Both the position numbers and the translations under genes were made by a program. The notes under the pieces were generated by a model. It saw nothing but the letters and a program-made list of their open reading frames with translations, was not told the DNA's origin and searched no databases. Source: Alphaproteobacteria bacterium (GTDB lineage Bacteria; Pseudomonadota; Alphaproteobacteria; UBA9219). From it: a DNA stretch of 39,593 nucleotides. Shown here piece by piece: positions 1 to 8,905 of the stretch. Where the stretch lies: contig JAMFSS010000006.1 of assembly GCA_026225415.1 (NCBI GenBank), positions 225,046-264,638 on the forward strand, given 5' to 3'. How positions within the stretch are numbered: the first letter of the stretch is position 1; the number at the start of each line of letters is the position of its first letter.

Positions 1-175
1 GCATAAAGCAATGTGATATGCAAAGAGGTCACAGAAAATCCGTTCGGAAAGAAGAAAGTAATATAGAGGTTGCGCGTTGGCCGGATGTAAGCTTCACTTA
101 TCAGCCAAATAAAACTCCACAATTTTCAATCTGTGGGACTTTATAAACCTACTATTAACTTTCATGTGGTCAAAC

Positions 176-195
176 ACAAGATGGTACCATCTTGT
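176..195. promoter_or_regulatory. 20-bp perfect palindrome upstream of dotH (operator candidate)
   Basis: The two 10-base halves, ACAAGATGGT and ACCATCTTGT, are exact reverse complements with no spacer. The palindrome ends 19 bases before the dotH start codon. A spacer-free, fully symmetric site so close to a gene start fits a binding site for a dimeric regulator. It could instead form a small hairpin in the leader RNA. No regulator gene lies nearby in the window. The rest of positions 1-214 holds no gene that I can support. Confidence 0.5.
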
Positions 196-214
196 CTGAT
201 TCGGGGATGATCTG

Positions 215-1429
215 TTGTTCTATAAACCATTCAAAATACGGCTGAATCCAGAGTCCCGCCCCTTGTTGCTTCTGGCGGGCATCATCCTGACCTCACTGCC
301 TGCCGGCACTGCCTATGCTGCCGGTAACGGCACTGCCATGCCCAGCGCTACTGCGGGCGCATCCTCCGGCTCTGCCAATGTCGCCTATCCCTCTTCTGCT
401 GCCGCAACATCGACAGGCGGCTTGCCATCCGTCGCGCAACCTGTGGCGGGTTCAGGTTCCGTTCCCGCGCTGACAACGCCCGGCACTGCACCGGCGCCTA
501 CTTCCAACGGCATCATGATCCCGTCGCCCCCACCACCTTCGGCTTTTTCCAACGACCCGAACCAGCTGCAAATTCAGGCGGAACAAGCGGCAGCCCAGGC
601 GCAAGCCGATGCCGACGCGGCGCAACACAAGGCCGAAGTCGACCATAACATCAAATCCTATGACAAAGCCTCCAACGGCCTGATGCCGCTGTCGCCCGAC
701 CAGGTACGCGATTTCATGCACAAGCTGGAACAGACGCAAAACGCCGCGCAAACCCCCTATGCCGGAACGCCCAAAGGCGAAACGCGTATCTCGACCCTTT
801 CGCTCGATCCGGGTGTGGAACCGCCGCAAATCAATCTGGCGACCGGCTATGTCACGACTATCACGATGGTTGATGCGACCGGCGAACCCTGGCCCATCCT
901 CGATGTCGGCGTCGGCGGCAATTTCGAAGTTTCGCCCACGCCGTCCGGCACGCATGTGGTTCGCATCATGCCGCTGACCCGCGTTGGCACTGGCGATTTG
1001 TCGGTGTTGCTGAAAGATTTGCCAACCCCCGTTATCTTCCGCCTGTCGGCGGGCGGCCCCACGGTCGATCTGCGTTACGATGCGCGTATCGGCAAAATGG
1101 GCCCTGGTGCCAAACCGCAAATTATCGGTCGTCAGAAACTGGAAGCCGGCGATGAAGTGCTAACCCTCATACTTGAAAACGCGCCACCGGGATCGGCGAC
1201 ACGGGTCAAGGTTGCGGGGCTGGACGCGCGCACCAAGGCTTGGTCGGTCGGCGACAAAGTATATGTCCGCACGCCTCTGACGATGCTTTCGCCCGCCTGG
1301 AACGCCAGTGTTTCCTCGGGCGATGGCACCAATGTGTACGAAATTGGCTCGGCGCCAGTTCTTTTAATGTCGGATAATGGCGCGATGGTTCGCGCCCAGA
1401 TTTCACGGGACGATGATCATGACAGATAA
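215..1429 (+). CDS. dotH: Type IVB secretion protein DotH/IcmK (TraN-like), outer-membrane core component
   Basis: A 404-residue secreted protein. The N-terminus is a signal peptide (hydrophobic LLLLAGIILTSLPAG, then AYA), followed by a long Ala/Ser/Pro/Thr-rich linker to about residue 105 and an Ala/Gln-rich helix (about 110-140). The C-terminal half is beta-rich, with motifs such as LDPGVEPPQINLATGYVTTI, typical of the DotH/IcmK and IncI TraN family. In that family the protein joins lipoproteins DotC and DotD in the outer-membrane ring. The start is TTG at 215. The ATG at 207 is in another frame and soon stops, and a GGGG stretch at 203-206 could serve as ribosome binding site. It overlaps dotG by 11 bases, so translation is probably coupled. 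The family call is firm and the start is moderately sure. Confidence 0.82.
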   Translation: MFYKPFKIRLNPESRPLLLLAGIILTSLPAGTAYAAGNGTAMPSATAGASSGSANVAYPSSAAATSTGGLPSVAQPVAGSGSVPALTTPGTAPAPTSNGIMIPSPPPPSAFSNDPNQLQIQAEQAAAQAQADADAAQHKAEVDHNIKSYDKASNGLMPLSPDQVRDFMHKLEQTQNAAQTPYAGTPKGETRISTLSLDPGVEPPQINLATGYVTTITMVDATGEPWPILDVGVGGNFEVSPTPSGTHVVRIMPLTRVGTGDLSVLLKDLPTPVIFRLSAGGPTVDLRYDARIGKMGPGAKPQIIGRQKLEAGDEVLTLILENAPPGSATRVKVAGLDARTKAWSVGDKVYVRTPLTMLSPAWNASVSSGDGTNVYEIGSAPVLLMSDNGAMVRAQISRDDDHDR

Positions 1430-2972
1430 TTTTGACGAACACGAACATGAAGAACACCACGATGATTTCGTGGAACACGAAATCCCCTTGTCGGAACAAG
1501 GCAAATCTTCCGGCATGGCCAGCAACCTGACCGAAGCCTGGCGCACGAAACCTTTGTTCAAATTCATGGTGTTGCTGATCGCCGTTTTCGCGGTCGGCGT
1601 GGCGGCGTTCAACTTTTTGGGTGGCAGCGATAAACAACTCGACATCGCGCATCTGGCGCATCCCCCCGAAATGAAGGAAGCGCCGGGCGGCGCCGTGTCG
1701 CCCTATATGCGCGAACAAACCGAACTCGCGAACAAGGAACGTACCGAACAGGCGGCGGCGACAGGCGGCAGCGCCTTGCCAACGCCGATCGGCCAAACAA
1801 CCGATGTCGGCAATTTTGGCGCCAGCGATAAAAAAGACGATCAGCTGAACGAATTGCGTGCTGAAACCGATATGTTGCGCAAACAAATGGCGCAACAACA
1901 GGTTCAACAACAACAAACCAATCGCCAGCCGGAACAATTCGATAATTCGCTGGCCGAAGCAATGCAACGCCAGATGCAGCAATTGCTGGAAGGCTGGACA
2001 CCGAAAGGCATCAAGGCTGTCACGGTCGTCAAACCCGAAGACAATAAGAACGCTGTTGCGGCTGATGCGAATGCTGCCAATGGCACAACGCCTGCGACTG
2101 CCACAGGCAATCCGGCACCCAAAGCCATCGTCAATGCCGGCACAGTCAGCTATGGCCAGTTGATGACCGAAGCCAATTCCGATGTTCCGGGCCCCATTCT
2201 GGCGCAAATCGTTTCCGGCCCGTTGGCGGGCGCGCGGGCGGTGGGCTCTTTCGAAGTGGCGACCGGCTATGAAAAATATCTGGTTCTGAAATTCACTATC
2301 GCCGACAAAAAAGGCAAAGATTATCAGATCAGCGCGGTTGCGCTCGATCCCGATACAACCTTGGGCGGCATGGCGACCGAAGTGGATGAACGTTATTTCA
2401 CCCGTGTCGTGCTTCCGGCGGCGGCAGGATTTTTGGAAGGCATGGGCCAGGCGTTGGGGCAGGGTAACACCAGCATCACGACCAACGGCACAACATCCAT
2501 TTCGCAAACGAGTTCCAATGGATTCCACCAAGGCATCTATCAAGGCATGGGGCAGGCGGCGCAAACCGCGGCGCAATTCTTCCAGCAACAGGCCGATGTC
2601 ACCAAACCGCTGGTGCGCGTCGCGTCGGGAACGCCGATCGGTATTTTCTTTGTCACCCCTGTTTACGAACCCAATGCCGATGGCAGCTATGGCGGCCCTG
2701 CGGCGCTTAATCCCGCCAATGCCATCAACCCCAACGGCATCAATGGTGGTTATCCCAACGGTTATGGCAATGGCTATCCGAATGGCAATAATTCGGTGCC
2801 TTACCCTTATCCGGGAAGCACGAACGGCTATCCATCCATCGGGCTCAATAATAACAACGGTTATAACGGCACAACCGTCAATGGTTATGGCGGCTATGGC
2901 AATGGTTACGGCTACAGCAACCAGCAAAATGTCAATACCAACGTGCCCTATCCCAACGCCATAGGCCATTAA
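1419..2972 (+). CDS. dotG: Type IVB secretion channel protein DotG/IcmE (TraO-like, VirB10 domain)
   Basis: About 517 residues. The short cytoplasmic N-terminus is rich in Asp/Glu/His. One membrane helix follows at about residues 40-62 (FMVLLIAVFAVGVAAFNFLG), then a Gln-rich coiled coil (about 140-180). The TrbI/VirB10-like beta domain covers about 240-410 (GPLAGARAVGSFEVATGYEK and LDPDTTLGGMATEVDERYF). In Dot/Icm systems DotG spans the envelope and forms the channel. This copy is about half as long as Legionella DotG as I recall it and lacks the pentapeptide-repeat region. It ends instead in an 80-90 residue tail of Asn-Gly-Tyr-Pro repeats. The ATG at 1419 is preferred over 1377 and 1413 because GGGA lies 7 bases upstream. 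It overlaps dotH by 11 bases. Confidence 0.85.
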   Translation: MTDNFDEHEHEEHHDDFVEHEIPLSEQGKSSGMASNLTEAWRTKPLFKFMVLLIAVFAVGVAAFNFLGGSDKQLDIAHLAHPPEMKEAPGGAVSPYMREQTELANKERTEQAAATGGSALPTPIGQTTDVGNFGASDKKDDQLNELRAETDMLRKQMAQQQVQQQQTNRQPEQFDNSLAEAMQRQMQQLLEGWTPKGIKAVTVVKPEDNKNAVAADANAANGTTPATATGNPAPKAIVNAGTVSYGQLMTEANSDVPGPILAQIVSGPLAGARAVGSFEVATGYEKYLVLKFTIADKKGKDYQISAVALDPDTTLGGMATEVDERYFTRVVLPAAAGFLEGMGQALGQGNTSITTNGTTSISQTSSNGFHQGIYQGMGQAAQTAAQFFQQQADVTKPLVRVASGTPIGIFFVTPVYEPNADGSYGGPAALNPANAINPNGINGGYPNGYGNGYPNGNNSVPYPYPGSTNGYPSIGLNNNNGYNGTTVNGYGGYGNGYGYSNQQNVNTNVPYPNAIGH

Positions 2973-2979
2973 ACCCAGA

Positions 2980-3020
2980 AGCGCCGCAGAGTTCTCTTGC
3001 CGCCCGGCAAGAGCGGCGCT
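2980..3020 (+). other. Strong hairpin between dotG and dotF
   Basis: Outer arms AGCGCCGC (2980-2987) and GCGGCGCT (3013-3020) enclose an inner stem CTCTTGCCG / CGGCAAGAG (2994-3002 / 3005-3013, sharing one base with the outer arm) with a two-base loop. No T-run follows, and the dotF ribosome site AGGAG comes right after. It therefore looks like an RNA stability, processing or partial attenuation element inside the operon rather than a full terminator. Confidence 0.6.
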
Positions 3021-3043
3021 ATGTAAAGAGTTCAGGAGCTTCC

Positions 3044-4228
3044 ATGACCGACGACCATAACGATTTGCACGAAGATGCCCATGACGAAGAAACCGTCATC
3101 GCGGGCGACGCTGTGCATGAAGCGCCCTCCGATTACGAATTTGCCGATGATCACGGCGCGTCGACCATCGACCATAATGATGAACATGGCTCGCTGTCTG
3201 CCGATGCCGCGGACGCTCTGCCTGCGCGCCGCCGTTCGCTTCTGCCTATTCTGGCGGCTGTTGGTGGCGTTCTGGTTCTGGGCGGTGTTGCCTGGTGGCA
3301 ATTCGGCGGGGCTTCTTCGTCGCCTGATGCATCCTTTATGTCGGCGGCATCGATGCCTGCGGCAACAGTTTCATCTTCTGTTCCGGCGTCTGTCACCCCC
3401 GCGCCTGTTGCGCCGGCACCTCTTGCGCCTGCATCACCGCCCCCGTTACCCGTCGCGGCAACCACGGCGGCTTCGCCCGTTCTGCCGCTCGCAACGCCAG
3501 ACGCAACGCCACCTGTATCGGCGACAGCGCTTCCTGCGCCTGTGGAACAACCCACGCTTAAACCTATTGATGCGTTGATCGCGGCACCTAAACCCTTGCC
3601 TGTCGTGCCCGTACCGGCACCCGCGCCAGTCGTGATCGTTAAAACACCGGCATCTGTTGCGCCTATGCTTGCGGTGCCGTCACAAAATGGCGATGCCAAT
3701 ATCCAGTCGCTCGCAACCCGTATGGATGTTTTGCAAAAAGATGTCGAACATCTGACAACCCAATTGGGGCAAATGACCAACGCGCTGGCGGCAACCGCCA
3801 CACCCACCAGCGACATTTCGCACCGTCTGGATGTGCTTGAACAAAAAATCGCCACCCTGCATGCGGGCAACGCAACCACTTCATCCGTCGCGCCTTCTCT
3901 GGTGGTGACGGATGAAAAACCGGTTTCGCACCCTGTCGTAGTCAAACACAAACCGCGCACCCCCAAAACGGTTCAGGTTAAGATCCACAAACCCATCAAA
4001 CTGGCAGCCGCGCCTAAACCTGTGGCCAAGCCTCTGACAGTTAAAGAAGAAAAATGGGTTCTGCGTTCCGCCACCCCTGACCAGGCCTGGGTATCGGACA
4101 GCAACACCTCGCGCGACCTGAAACAGGTCAAAGTGGGGGATACGCTGCCCACCATCGGCCGCGTTACCGCCATTCGCCAAAATGGCGATGAGTGGGTTGT
4201 GCAGGGCACAAAGGGCTCCATACAGTGA
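3044..4228 (+). CDS. dotF: Type IVB secretion protein DotF/IcmG-like (TraP-like), bitopic inner-membrane protein
   Basis: A 394-residue protein with an acidic, His-rich cytoplasmic N-terminus (1-60), one membrane helix at about 66-87 (SLLPILAAVGGVLVLGGVAWW) and a long Pro/Ala/Val-rich periplasmic linker (about 100-210). A coiled-coil segment (about 218-285, with repeated LATRMDVLQKDVEHL-type heptads) leads to a basic linker and a small C-terminal beta domain (about 340-394, LKQVKVGDTLPTIGRVTAI). The architecture and the place after dotG match IcmG/DotF and IncI TraP. It is longer than Legionella IcmG because of the linker. The start has AGGAG 6 bases upstream. A clear terminator after the stop makes this the last gene of block 1. 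Function is inferred from architecture and context. Confidence 0.7.
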   Translation: MTDDHNDLHEDAHDEETVIAGDAVHEAPSDYEFADDHGASTIDHNDEHGSLSADAADALPARRRSLLPILAAVGGVLVLGGVAWWQFGGASSSPDASFMSAASMPAATVSSSVPASVTPAPVAPAPLAPASPPPLPVAATTAASPVLPLATPDATPPVSATALPAPVEQPTLKPIDALIAAPKPLPVVPVPAPAPVVIVKTPASVAPMLAVPSQNGDANIQSLATRMDVLQKDVEHLTTQLGQMTNALAATATPTSDISHRLDVLEQKIATLHAGNATTSSVAPSLVVTDEKPVSHPVVVKHKPRTPKTVQVKIHKPIKLAAAPKPVAKPLTVKEEKWVLRSATPDQAWVSDSNTSRDLKQVKVGDTLPTIGRVTAIRQNGDEWVVQGTKGSIQ

Positions 4229-4244
4229 AATAGAATAAGCTTTC

Positions 4245-4278
4245 AAGGCCGGACATGCACCCGCTGTCCGGCCTTTTT
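4245..4278 (+). terminator. Intrinsic terminator after dotHGF
   Basis: Arms AAGGCCGGACA and TGTCCGGCCTT form an 11-bp GC-rich stem with a 9-base loop, followed by a T-run. A second stem (TTTTGCTGC / GCAGCAAAA, about 4275-4313), containing the 12-base palindrome TGCTGCGCAGCA, lies directly behind it. Together they separate the dotHGF operon from secA. Confidence 0.9.
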
Positions 4279-4445
4279 GCTGCATCTTCCGCAAAAAATG
4301 CTGCGCAGCAAAAGCGCAAAAAACGCCAATTTCCTTTGTTCGGAAAAATCCGTCCTATCCCTTGCAATTTGGCGGTAAAACCTCCATTTAAAGGGTATAA
4401 AGGTCTGGCCGATGCCGGATCATGAACCCGAACAGAATGCCCCTT

Positions 4446-7211
4446 ATGATCACCTCGCTCGCACGTAAGTTCTTCGGCTCCCATAATGACCGCATTCTGG
4501 CGGCACAGGTGCCGACTATCGAACGCATCAATGCGCTGGAACCACAATTCAAAGTGCTCAGCGACCAAGGATTACGCGCCAAAACCGACGAATTCCGCGC
4601 CCGCCTGGCCAAAGGTGAAACGCTCGACGCCCTGCTGCCTGAAGCCTTCGCAACTGTCCGTGAAGCCGCCTGGCGCGTGCTGGGTCAACGCCCCTTCGAT
4701 GTTCAGCTGCGCGGCGGCATGGTTTTGCATCAGGGTAAAATCACCGAAATGCGCACCGGTGAAGGCAAAACCCTTGTCGCCGTTTTGCCATCCTATCTCA
4801 ACGCGCTCACCGGCAAGGGCGTGCATGTCATCACGGTCAACGACTATCTGGCTTCCCGCGACAGCGGTTGGATGGGGCGCATCCATGCGTTCCTCGGCCT
4901 CACCTCGGGCTGTATCGTGCATGGGTTGGAAGATGATGAACGACGCGCGGCCTATGCCGCCGATGTCACCTATGGCACCAATAACGAATTCGGTTTCGAC
5001 TATCTGCGCGACAATATGAAATTCTCGCATGCCGATCTGGTGCAACGCCCGTTTAACTTCGCGATTGTCGATGAAGTGGATTCTATCCTGATCGACGAAG
5101 CGCGCACGCCGCTTATCATCTCGGGTCCTGCCGAAGATTCTTCCGAACTTTACATGCGCGTCGATGAACTCATCCCGCAACTGACCGAAGAAGATTACGA
5201 CAAGGATGAAAAAGGCAAAAACATCTCGTTGACCGAAGCGGGCAACGAACATATCGAAACGCTCCTGGGCGATGCCGGTTTGTTGATCGCCAGCGCGAAT
5301 GGCGGCGGCATGTATGACCCCGCCAATGTTATGATCGTGCATCATGTCAATCAGGCGTTGCGCGCGCACAAAATGTTCCAACGCGATGTCGATTATATCG
5401 TGAAAAATGACAAGCTTGTCATCATCGACGAATTCACGGGCCGCATGATGGAAGGCCGCCGTTATTCCGATGGGTTGCATCAGGCGCTCGAAGCCAAAGA
5501 ACATGTGTCGATCCAACGCGAAAACCAAACACTGGCCAGTATCACTTTCCAAAACTACTTCCGCCTCTATCCCAAGCTGGCGGGCATGACCGGCACCGCA
5601 TTGACCGAAGCGCCGGAATTCGCCGAAATCTATGGGTTGGAAGTGGTCGAAATGCCAACTAACCTACCGGTTAAACGCGACGATATGGAAGACGAAGTTT
5701 ACGGCACCATGGCCGAAAAAAACGAAGCGATCATCAAACGCATCGAAGAATGCCGCGAACGCGGCCAGCCCATTCTGGTCGGCACCGTGTCGATCGAAAA
5801 ATCCGAAACTTTGTCGGAAGTACTCAAGAAAAAAGGCATCCCACACAACGTCCTCAATGCGCGTTTCCATGATTCCGAAGCCAGCATTATCTCGCAAGCC
5901 GGCCGCCCCGGTGCCGTGACTATCGCCACAAATATGGCGGGGCGCGGGACGGATATTCAGTTGGGCGGCAATTTCGATGCGCGTCTGGCCGAACTTTCGG
6001 CAGCCCAAGGACAAGAGGGCGGCGAACCCGATGCGCAAAGCGTCGTCGCCTTGCGCAAGGAAATCGACGAAGCGCGCGAAAAAGTCCGCGAAGCAGGCGG
6101 CCTTTTCGTCATCGGCACCGAACGCCATGAATCGCGCCGCATCGATAACCAATTGCGTGGCCGTTCTGGCCGCCAAGGCGATCCGGGCGCGTCGATTTTC
6201 TTTCTATCGCTCGAAGACGATCTGATGCGCATTTTCGGCGCGCATAACCAAACGCAAAATATTCTGGCCAAACTCGGTTTGCGCGACGGCGAAAAAATCG
6301 CCCATCCGTGGATCTCGACCGCGCTGGCCAAGGCGCAACAAAAAGTCGAAGGCCGCAATTTCGACATGCGTAAAAATCTGTTGAAATTCGATAACATCAT
6401 GAATGACCAACGCAAGGTCATCTATGAACAACGCCGCGAAATTATGGCCGCGGGCGATGTCGCGGGCGTTATCCGCGACCTGCGCGCCGAAGTCATTCAT
6501 GATATGGTGTCGTCATCCATTCCACCCCATTCCTATATCGAACAATGGGATATTACGGGGCTGACCGAACGGGTGAAGGATATATTGTCGCTCGACCTGC
6601 CGCTGGTTGATTGGGCGAATGAAAACGGCATAGCCGAAGCCGAAATCGAACAACGCATAACGGCCGCTGCCGAAGAAAAACTGAAAGAAAAAACCTCCAT
6701 TATCGACGAAGGCGCGATGCGTCACGCGGAAAAAGCCGCTCTTCTCGGTACGCTTGATCAGGCATGGAAAGACCATCTGCTGGCGCTCGATCACGTGCGT
6801 CAGGGTATCCATCTGCGCGGTTACGGACAACGTGACCCGCTCAACGAATACAGCCGCGAAGCGTTCGGCCTCTTCCAATTGATGTTGGGCAGCATCCGCG
6901 AAGAAGTAACCAAAGTTCTGATGCAGGCCGGCATGCGCTTGCCTTCATTGGAACAATTGATGGCCAGCCGTCAGGCCGCGCTGCAAGAACTAACCGGGGC
7001 GGAAGCCAGCGCATCCTTTGGCACAGAAACCCTGCCCGAAGGCACCGTACTGCGCCACCCGATGGCGCATAAATCAATCGCGGCATCGCCCACGCAACGC
7101 GCCGAATTTAACCAGACAGACAGCGCAACATGGGGCGGCACACCGCGCAACGCGGATTGCCCCTGCGGGTCAGGCAAGAAATACAAACATTGCCATGGCT
7201 CAGCCGGGTAA
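4446..7211 (+). CDS. secA: Preprotein translocase ATPase SecA
   Basis: The motor ATPase of the Sec pathway, which pushes unfolded preproteins through SecYEG. The protein is 921 residues from the chosen start. The Walker A motif TGEGKT is at about 104-109 and Walker B ([15 protein letters not shown]) near 207-220. The second nucleotide-binding fold carries [13 protein letters not shown] and [11 protein letters not shown], followed by the helical scaffold. The C-terminal zinc finger has the [14 protein letters not shown] pattern that binds zinc and SecB. ATG 4446 is chosen because family members start with M-x-x-LARK-FGS-NDR; ATGs at 4422 and 4437 are in frame and none has a good ribosome site. 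It stands alone between two terminator-like structures. No anomaly is seen. Confidence 0.97.
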   Translation: MITSLARKFFGSHNDRILAAQVPTIERINALEPQFKVLSDQGLRAKTDEFRARLAKGETLDALLPEAFATVREAAWRVLGQRPFDVQLRGGMVLHQGKITEMRTGEGKTLVAVLPSYLNALTGKGVHVITVNDYLASRDSGWMGRIHAFLGLTSGCIVHGLEDDERRAAYAADVTYGTNNEFGFDYLRDNMKFSHADLVQRPFNFAIVDEVDSILIDEARTPLIISGPAEDSSELYMRVDELIPQLTEEDYDKDEKGKNISLTEAGNEHIETLLGDAGLLIASANGGGMYDPANVMIVHHVNQALRAHKMFQRDVDYIVKNDKLVIIDEFTGRMMEGRRYSDGLHQALEAKEHVSIQRENQTLASITFQNYFRLYPKLAGMTGTALTEAPEFAEIYGLEVVEMPTNLPVKRDDMEDEVYGTMAEKNEAIIKRIEECRERGQPILVGTVSIEKSETLSEVLKKKGIPHNVLNARFHDSEASIISQAGRPGAVTIATNMAGRGTDIQLGGNFDARLAELSAAQGQEGGEPDAQSVVALRKEIDEAREKVREAGGLFVIGTERHESRRIDNQLRGRSGRQGDPGASIFFLSLEDDLMRIFGAHNQTQNILAKLGLRDGEKIAHPWISTALAKAQQKVEGRNFDMRKNLLKFDNIMNDQRKVIYEQRREIMAAGDVAGVIRDLRAEVIHDMVSSSIPPHSYIEQWDITGLTERVKDILSLDLPLVDWANENGIAEAEIEQRITAAAEEKLKEKTSIIDEGAMRHAEKAALLGTLDQAWKDHLLALDHVRQGIHLRGYGQRDPLNEYSREAFGLFQLMLGSIREEVTKVLMQAGMRLPSLEQLMASRQAALQELTGAEASASFGTETLPEGTVLRHPMAHKSIAASPTQRAEFNQTDSATWGGTPRNADCPCGSGKKYKHCHGSAG

Positions 7212-7237
7212 TCGCGTATACTGGCCGATAACTGCGC

Positions 7238-7298
7238 TTTTCTGAAAAAAGGTAACGCGCGTATGTTTAATACGCCTGCCTTGCCTTTTTTCAGAAAA
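7238..7298 (+). terminator. Long inverted repeat / probable terminator after secA
   Basis: TTTTCTGAAAAAAGG (7238-7252) and CCTTTTTTCAGAAAA (7284-7298) are a perfect 15-bp inverted repeat. Inside it lies a second stem, GCGTAT / ATACGC (7259-7264 / 7270-7275), which is followed after a GC-rich stretch by the T6 run of the outer right arm. The inner stem plus T6 can act as a terminator of secA. The A/T-rich symmetric outer arms would also work in the opposite direction. Confidence 0.55.
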
Positions 7299-7387
7299 TC
7301 ACAGCTCTCGCCTTAGTCTCCGCAATTACCTCTTTCTCAAATTCCAAACTGATGATGTTCAAGAAAGAACTATTGAAGAATTTGGTT

Positions 7388-7473
7388 CCTCTCCCCCTCG
7401 CGGGGGAGAGGAAGTAAAAACTTAGGTTTGCGTTCTTGGGACACAAGCCTTAGTTTTTACAGGTGAGGGGGTG
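7388..7473 (+). repeat. Composite hairpin repeat, copy 1
   Basis: First of four copies of an intergenic element of about 85 bases. It has three parts. The first is a GC-rich hairpin, CCTCTCCCCC / GGGGGAGAGG. The second is a central hairpin whose arms begin AAAAACTTAGG and end CCTTAGTTTTT. The third is a tail, GGTGAGGGGG. This copy sits between secA and the EamA gene. Besides this element and the post-secA hairpin, the gap 7212-7532 holds nothing that I can recognise. Confidence 0.85.
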
Positions 7474-7532
7474 ACGTGCCGTTTTCTCTCAATCTATCAG
7501 CATGCACGTCAAAATTCTGATTCTGGGTTTCT

Positions 7533-8438
7533 ATGTCCACACACCCCAAACACTACGCCCGCGCGGCATCCTTCGCCCTCACCGCCTTCACCGGCTGGGT
7601 CATCAGCGACGCGTTGCTCAAACTCATCAGAACAACCGGCATCCCTGCCGGTCAATTGCTTCTCATCAGCGGCATCAGCGGCATGGTGGTTGTCTTCACC
7701 GTCGCCACATTGCGCGGCACCGTCAAAAAACTGCAACCACACAAAGGCCGCGGATTGTTTGCACTCGGCCTCTGCCAAACTGCCGCATGGCTTTTCTGGG
7801 TCTATGCGTTGCCGCATTTGCCCTTGGCCAGCATGTATGTCGTCGCCTTCATGACGCCGATGATCGTCGCCACTTTCGCGGCGGTGCTGCTCAAAGAACA
7901 TCTGGGCTGGAAACGCGCTTCGGCCATCGCGTCGGGTTTCTGCGGCGTTATCATTGCGGTCAATCCGTTGAACCTTATGAACGGCGACACGCCCTTGCTG
8001 CCCTATGTGTTTGTGTTTGGCAGCATGGCGGCAACCGCCACGCAAATGCTGTTGTTGCGCATCGTCGGCAAAACCGAAAGCAGTGAGGCGATGTCCTTCC
8101 ACCCGCGTTTGATATTGGTTGCAACGGGCCTTGTCTATTGCGCCTCAACCGGCTTTGTCGCGATGTCGCCCTTGGCTTTTCTGGCTATCTGCGCGTCGGG
8201 CGCGCTCGGCGCAACCGGCTGGGCTTTAATGGCGCAAGCATACAAATCGGCACCGGCTGCTGCGGTTGCACCCTTCCATTATTCGCAAATGATAACGGGT
8301 TCTATCCTTGGTTATTTCATCTGGGGCGATGTACCGAACGCGTATCTGATAACCGGCGCAATTGTAATTATTGTTTCAGGCATTTACTTGGTGCGCCATG
8401 AACGCCGCGCCAGCCGTTTAATGGTTCGTGTCGAATAA
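7533..8438 (+). CDS. EamA-family (DMT superfamily) membrane transporter
   Basis: A 301-residue, very hydrophobic protein with about ten predicted membrane helices in two five-helix halves, the usual layout of EamA/RhaT drug and metabolite exporters. The second half carries the typical ALGATGWALMAQAYKSA segment and the pattern PFHYSQMITGSILGYFIWGD, as in the family. It lies in the inner membrane. The substrate cannot be told from sequence. The chosen ATG gives a short N-terminus before the first helix, and the ribosome site is weak. It is convergent with the GNAT gene, 5 bases apart. The fold call is strong and the role is unknown. Confidence 0.85.
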   Translation: MSTHPKHYARAASFALTAFTGWVISDALLKLIRTTGIPAGQLLLISGISGMVVVFTVATLRGTVKKLQPHKGRGLFALGLCQTAAWLFWVYALPHLPLASMYVVAFMTPMIVATFAAVLLKEHLGWKRASAIASGFCGVIIAVNPLNLMNGDTPLLPYVFVFGSMAATATQMLLLRIVGKTESSEAMSFHPRLILVATGLVYCASTGFVAMSPLAFLAICASGALGATGWALMAQAYKSAPAAAVAPFHYSQMITGSILGYFIWGDVPNAYLITGAIVIIVSGIYLVRHERRASRLMVRVE

Positions 8439-8443
8439 ATTCT

Positions 8444-8905
8444 CTAAGGTACTAATTTATAAAAAGCCAGTTTGTCATGTCGTTCGTTTGTGCGAACAAA
8501 CCCCAATCTTTCATAAAGATGTGCCGCCGGGTTGGAATGCAAAACATTTATGCGGATTATTTTTTTCCTAGTATCCGGCTCCCCCAAAATTCTTTGCATT
8601 ACGCTTTGGCCGATAGATTTATTCTGATAGGTCGGTTGGATACAGAATAATCCAATATCCACATAAGTTTCCCGCGTTTCGACATTGATGAACCCGATGC
8701 GCTCACCATCTAGATGTATCATCCGTAACGTCTGGATATTAAATATTTGCCGATGCCCAGCAAGCTCTTCTGCCTCCGGCCAACCTTTGCCTGCGCGCAC
8801 AAAATGATCAAGCATGGTTTGTTTGCGAAGTGCATAAAAATAATCGAAATCTTCCGGTTGTGCGGCCACAAAGGAAAGATTACCAATATCCATCATAGGG
8901 TTCAC
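8444..8905 (-). CDS. GNAT-family N-acetyltransferase
   Basis: A 153-residue single-domain protein. The acetyl-CoA-binding motif is visible as [14 protein letters not shown] (the Q-x-x-G-x-G/S region), and the C-terminal [13 protein letters not shown] is the classic motif B of GNAT enzymes. It would transfer an acetyl group to an amine on a small molecule or protein. The substrate is unknown. The start region has two nearby ATGs (MNPMM) and overlaps the etfA stop by 4 bases, so it is the last gene of the etfB-etfA transcript. Base composition is slightly more A/T-rich than etfA. Confidence 0.85.
   Translation of the reverse strand: MNPMMDIGNLSFVAAQPEDFDYFYALRKQTMLDHFVRAGKGWPEAEELAGHRQIFNIQTLRMIHLDGERIGFINVETRETYVDIGLFCIQPTYQNKSIGQSVMQRILGEPDTRKKIIRINVLHSNPAAHLYERLGFVRTNERHDKLAFYKLVP

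Noticed and set aside
1-214. Search for the end of a dotI/icmL gene upstream of dotH
   Set aside because: No open frame with DotI features is present; only A/T-rich leader and the palindrome are visible.
1206-2969. 587-codon open frame on the minus strand opposite dotG
   Set aside because: It is an antisense shadow of the repetitive, biased dotG sequence. Its translation is low complexity, with no domain, start signal or context.
3151-3966. 271-codon minus-strand frame inside dotF
   Set aside because: Composition is the mirror of the Pro/Ala-rich linker of DotF; no start signal.
4572-5552. 326-codon minus-strand frame inside secA
   Set aside because: secA is certain on the other strand; this frame is only a product of its codon bias.
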